From the NCBI GenBank assembly GCA_947589375.1, contig CANQAO010000015.1:1-15172 (forward strand): DNA of 15,172 bases, in the 5' to 3' direction. The position numbers were made by a program, and so were the translations under genes. Origin of the DNA: an uncultured Bacilli bacterium. Its GTDB lineage: Bacteria > Bacillota_I > Bacilli_A > RF39 > UBA660. Under the pieces are notes generated by a model, which was given only the letters and a program-made list of their open reading frames with translations, was not told where the DNA came from and searched no databases. Below, in pieces: positions 14,171 through 15,172 of the stretch (positions within the stretch are counted from its first letter, which is position 1; every line of letters begins with the position of its first letter).

Positions 14171-14953
14171 TTATGCTTTTTCAAGAACATACCAACCAAC
14201 ATAATCTATTTTACTTAATTGTTCTTTTGTATATTGAACACTATTGCCACCCCGGCCAGAATCTTTTATCCAAAAATTTTCCCCATCATACTTATAAGCC
14301 ATTATAACATGATCAGCAGAATACATGCTACCATCAGCATTAACAAAGTGATTTCCATCGCCATTATCCGAACATATTACGACTTTTCCGCCGGATTTCA
14401 TGGCGTTAGCCACCTCGTCAATATTATTATAATGAGTAGAAGTTAATCCATATTTTTCAGTAGCAAAAGAAACTAAACTGCTTACAATAGATCCGCCAGG
14501 TGCATATGCAGATACATTTCCATTATAATGTTCTCGCAATTGATTACTTATATCTAGCGGGGTAAAGGTTTCTCCCGTTAAAAGATCAATAACATGCGTT
14601 ATCGAACATAATCCACATCCCGATTGGCAAATACTCGAGCCACCAGCACTCCACTCATTTCCACATTGTTTAAAATAAAGTGAATCCCAACCACCTTCAT
14701 TAGCATAAGCAGTATTATTGCCCACAGCGCCAAAAATTGTAAAAAAAGTTTGTGGTAAACAAATTACAACTAATACTACCATGGTTATAATGATTATAGG
14801 CAATAAAATGGCGGCCACAAAAGGAAGCCCCATGAAAAGGCCAATAAAGGATTTTTTTTGACCATCATCTTGTATAGCTTCCTTAGTTGTTTTTGATTTT
14901 TTTAAATTTTGTGCGGCTTTTTTAGCTTTTAATAGTATCGCTGGTACAGCCAT
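14171..14953 (-). CDS. Membrane-anchored C39-like cysteine peptidase
   Basis: A 260-residue protein with a lysine-rich cytoplasmic start, one long hydrophobic segment (about 40-75) and an outer enzyme domain. The domain fits the Peptidase_C39_2/papain-like pattern: WDSLYFKQCGNEW, then SGCGLCSITHVIDLLTG with likely nucleophile Cys113, DHVIMAYKYDG (His215) and FWIKDSGRGG (Asp231). All three putative catalytic residues are present. The start has GGTGGTGAT upstream, the same site type as the larger C39-like gene of this operon. It follows the VirB4-like gene by 18 bases. In Gram-positive conjugation operons this slot commonly carries a wall hydrolase with an NlpC/P60 or CHAP domain, so I infer local peptidoglycan opening for the transfer channel. 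Bacteriocin-leader cleavage is less likely, since no ABC exporter is attached. Confidence 0.82.
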   Translation of the reverse strand: MAVPAILLKAKKAAQNLKKSKTTKEAIQDDGQKKSFIGLFMGLPFVAAILLPIIIITMVVLVVICLPQTFFTIFGAVGNNTAYANEGGWDSLYFKQCGNEWSAGGSSICQSGCGLCSITHVIDLLTGETFTPLDISNQLREHYNGNVSAYAPGGSIVSSLVSFATEKYGLTSTHYNNIDEVANAMKSGGKVVICSDNGDGNHFVNADGSMYSADHVIMAYKYDGENFWIKDSGRGGNSVQYTKEQLSKIDYVGWYVLEKA

Positions 14954-14971
14954 AATATCACCACCTATTTA

Positions 14972-15172
14972 TTAAAGTCCGCCACCGCTTCCGAATGAAT
15001 CTAATTCTTGTTCAGTTACAACGACATTAATTTGCATTCTTTTACGGCCACATATAAATAAGGCCTCACCTTGATTAAATCCTTTAATTGCATTTCGTTC
15101 ATTATCGTTTAAATCTATTAATTTTGATAAATCGTCAACAGCTTGTTTTCGAAGTTGCATAACTAAATAATA
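14972..15172 (-). CDS. VirB4/TraE-like conjugation ATPase, C-terminal end (partial)
   Basis: The reading frame enters from beyond the right edge and stays open through the last base; an internal ATG at 15160 is not a start. The visible 66 residues match the C-terminal tail of VirB4/TraE/CagE-type ATPases: hydrophobic YYLV and MQLRKQAVDDLSKLI, then LNDNERNAIKGFNQGEALFICGRKRMQINVVVTEQE, where GxGLxxxG-like turns and a final strand pair close the ATPase domain in that family. The ATPase motifs would lie outside the window. VirB4 is the essential cytoplasmic motor of type IV secretion, so this fragment is the main evidence that the downstream operon is a conjugation module. It ends in a glycine-rich FGSGGGL tail. 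Confidence 0.75.
   Translation of the reverse strand, partial: YYLVMQLRKQAVDDLSKLIDLNDNERNAIKGFNQGEALFICGRKRMQINVVVTEQELDSFGSGGGL

Noticed and set aside
14171..14953. Bacteriocin-processing C39 peptidase or lantibiotic system
   Set aside because: C39 bacteriocin proteases are fused to ABC exporters and lie near double-glycine leader peptides; neither is present, and the context is conjugation-like.

Overview
The window looks like the chromosome of an AT-rich, low-GC Gram-positive bacterium (Firmicutes/Bacilli). The support is a delta subunit of RNA polymerase (RpoE), RNase R, a release factor 1/PrmC pair, a class A penicillin-binding protein, near-consensus sigma-A promoters and GGAGG/GGTGAT Shine-Dalgarno sites. 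It has a peptidoglycan-building enzyme, so it is not a wall-less mollicute. Tryptophan is encoded by TGG and TGA is used as a stop, so the standard bacterial code applies. The content would suit one of the small-genome, gut-associated Bacilli lineages, but I cannot place it more precisely.

Left two thirds (about 100-8930) is core chromosome, almost all on the minus strand and split into short transcription units, each with its own promoter and intrinsic terminator. Reading leftward from 6.9 kb these are: a DUF1934 protein then rpoE; prfA-prmC, overlapping at TAATG; an unrecognised membrane protein with internal repeats plus a DUF1292-like protein; and rnr. The class A PBP points the other way, diverging from the DUF1934 gene. 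Most hairpin terminators here contain or overlap the stop codon of the gene they end.

Right third (about 8930-15172) is accessory. It starts with a 3' remnant of an Rpn/PD-(D/E)XK-family transposase gene. Next comes a divergent pair of small membrane-protein genes (a calcium-loop/VCBS-like protein and an unrecognised one) read from two well-formed facing promoters. Then comes a tight minus-strand operon entering from beyond the right edge: the C-terminus of a VirB4/TraE-like conjugation ATPase, a membrane-anchored C39-like cysteine peptidase, a small membrane protein that may be VirB8/TcpC-like, a lipoprotein with a C-terminal membrane anchor, and a 656-residue secreted protein combining an unknown N-terminal region, a second C39-like peptidase domain and a C-terminal beta-barrel-like domain. 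This reads as the distal part of a type IV secretion/conjugation module of an integrative element, with C39-like enzymes where NlpC/P60 or CHAP wall hydrolases are usual.

No tRNA, rRNA, CRISPR array, complete insertion sequence or riboswitch is visible, and no gene-free stretch exceeds about 200 bases. The most unusual content is the pair of C39-like enzymes in the conjugation operon, the repeat-bearing membrane protein at 2.6-4.0 kb, and the shared ATTGT/ACAAT inverted repeats at the divergent promoters.
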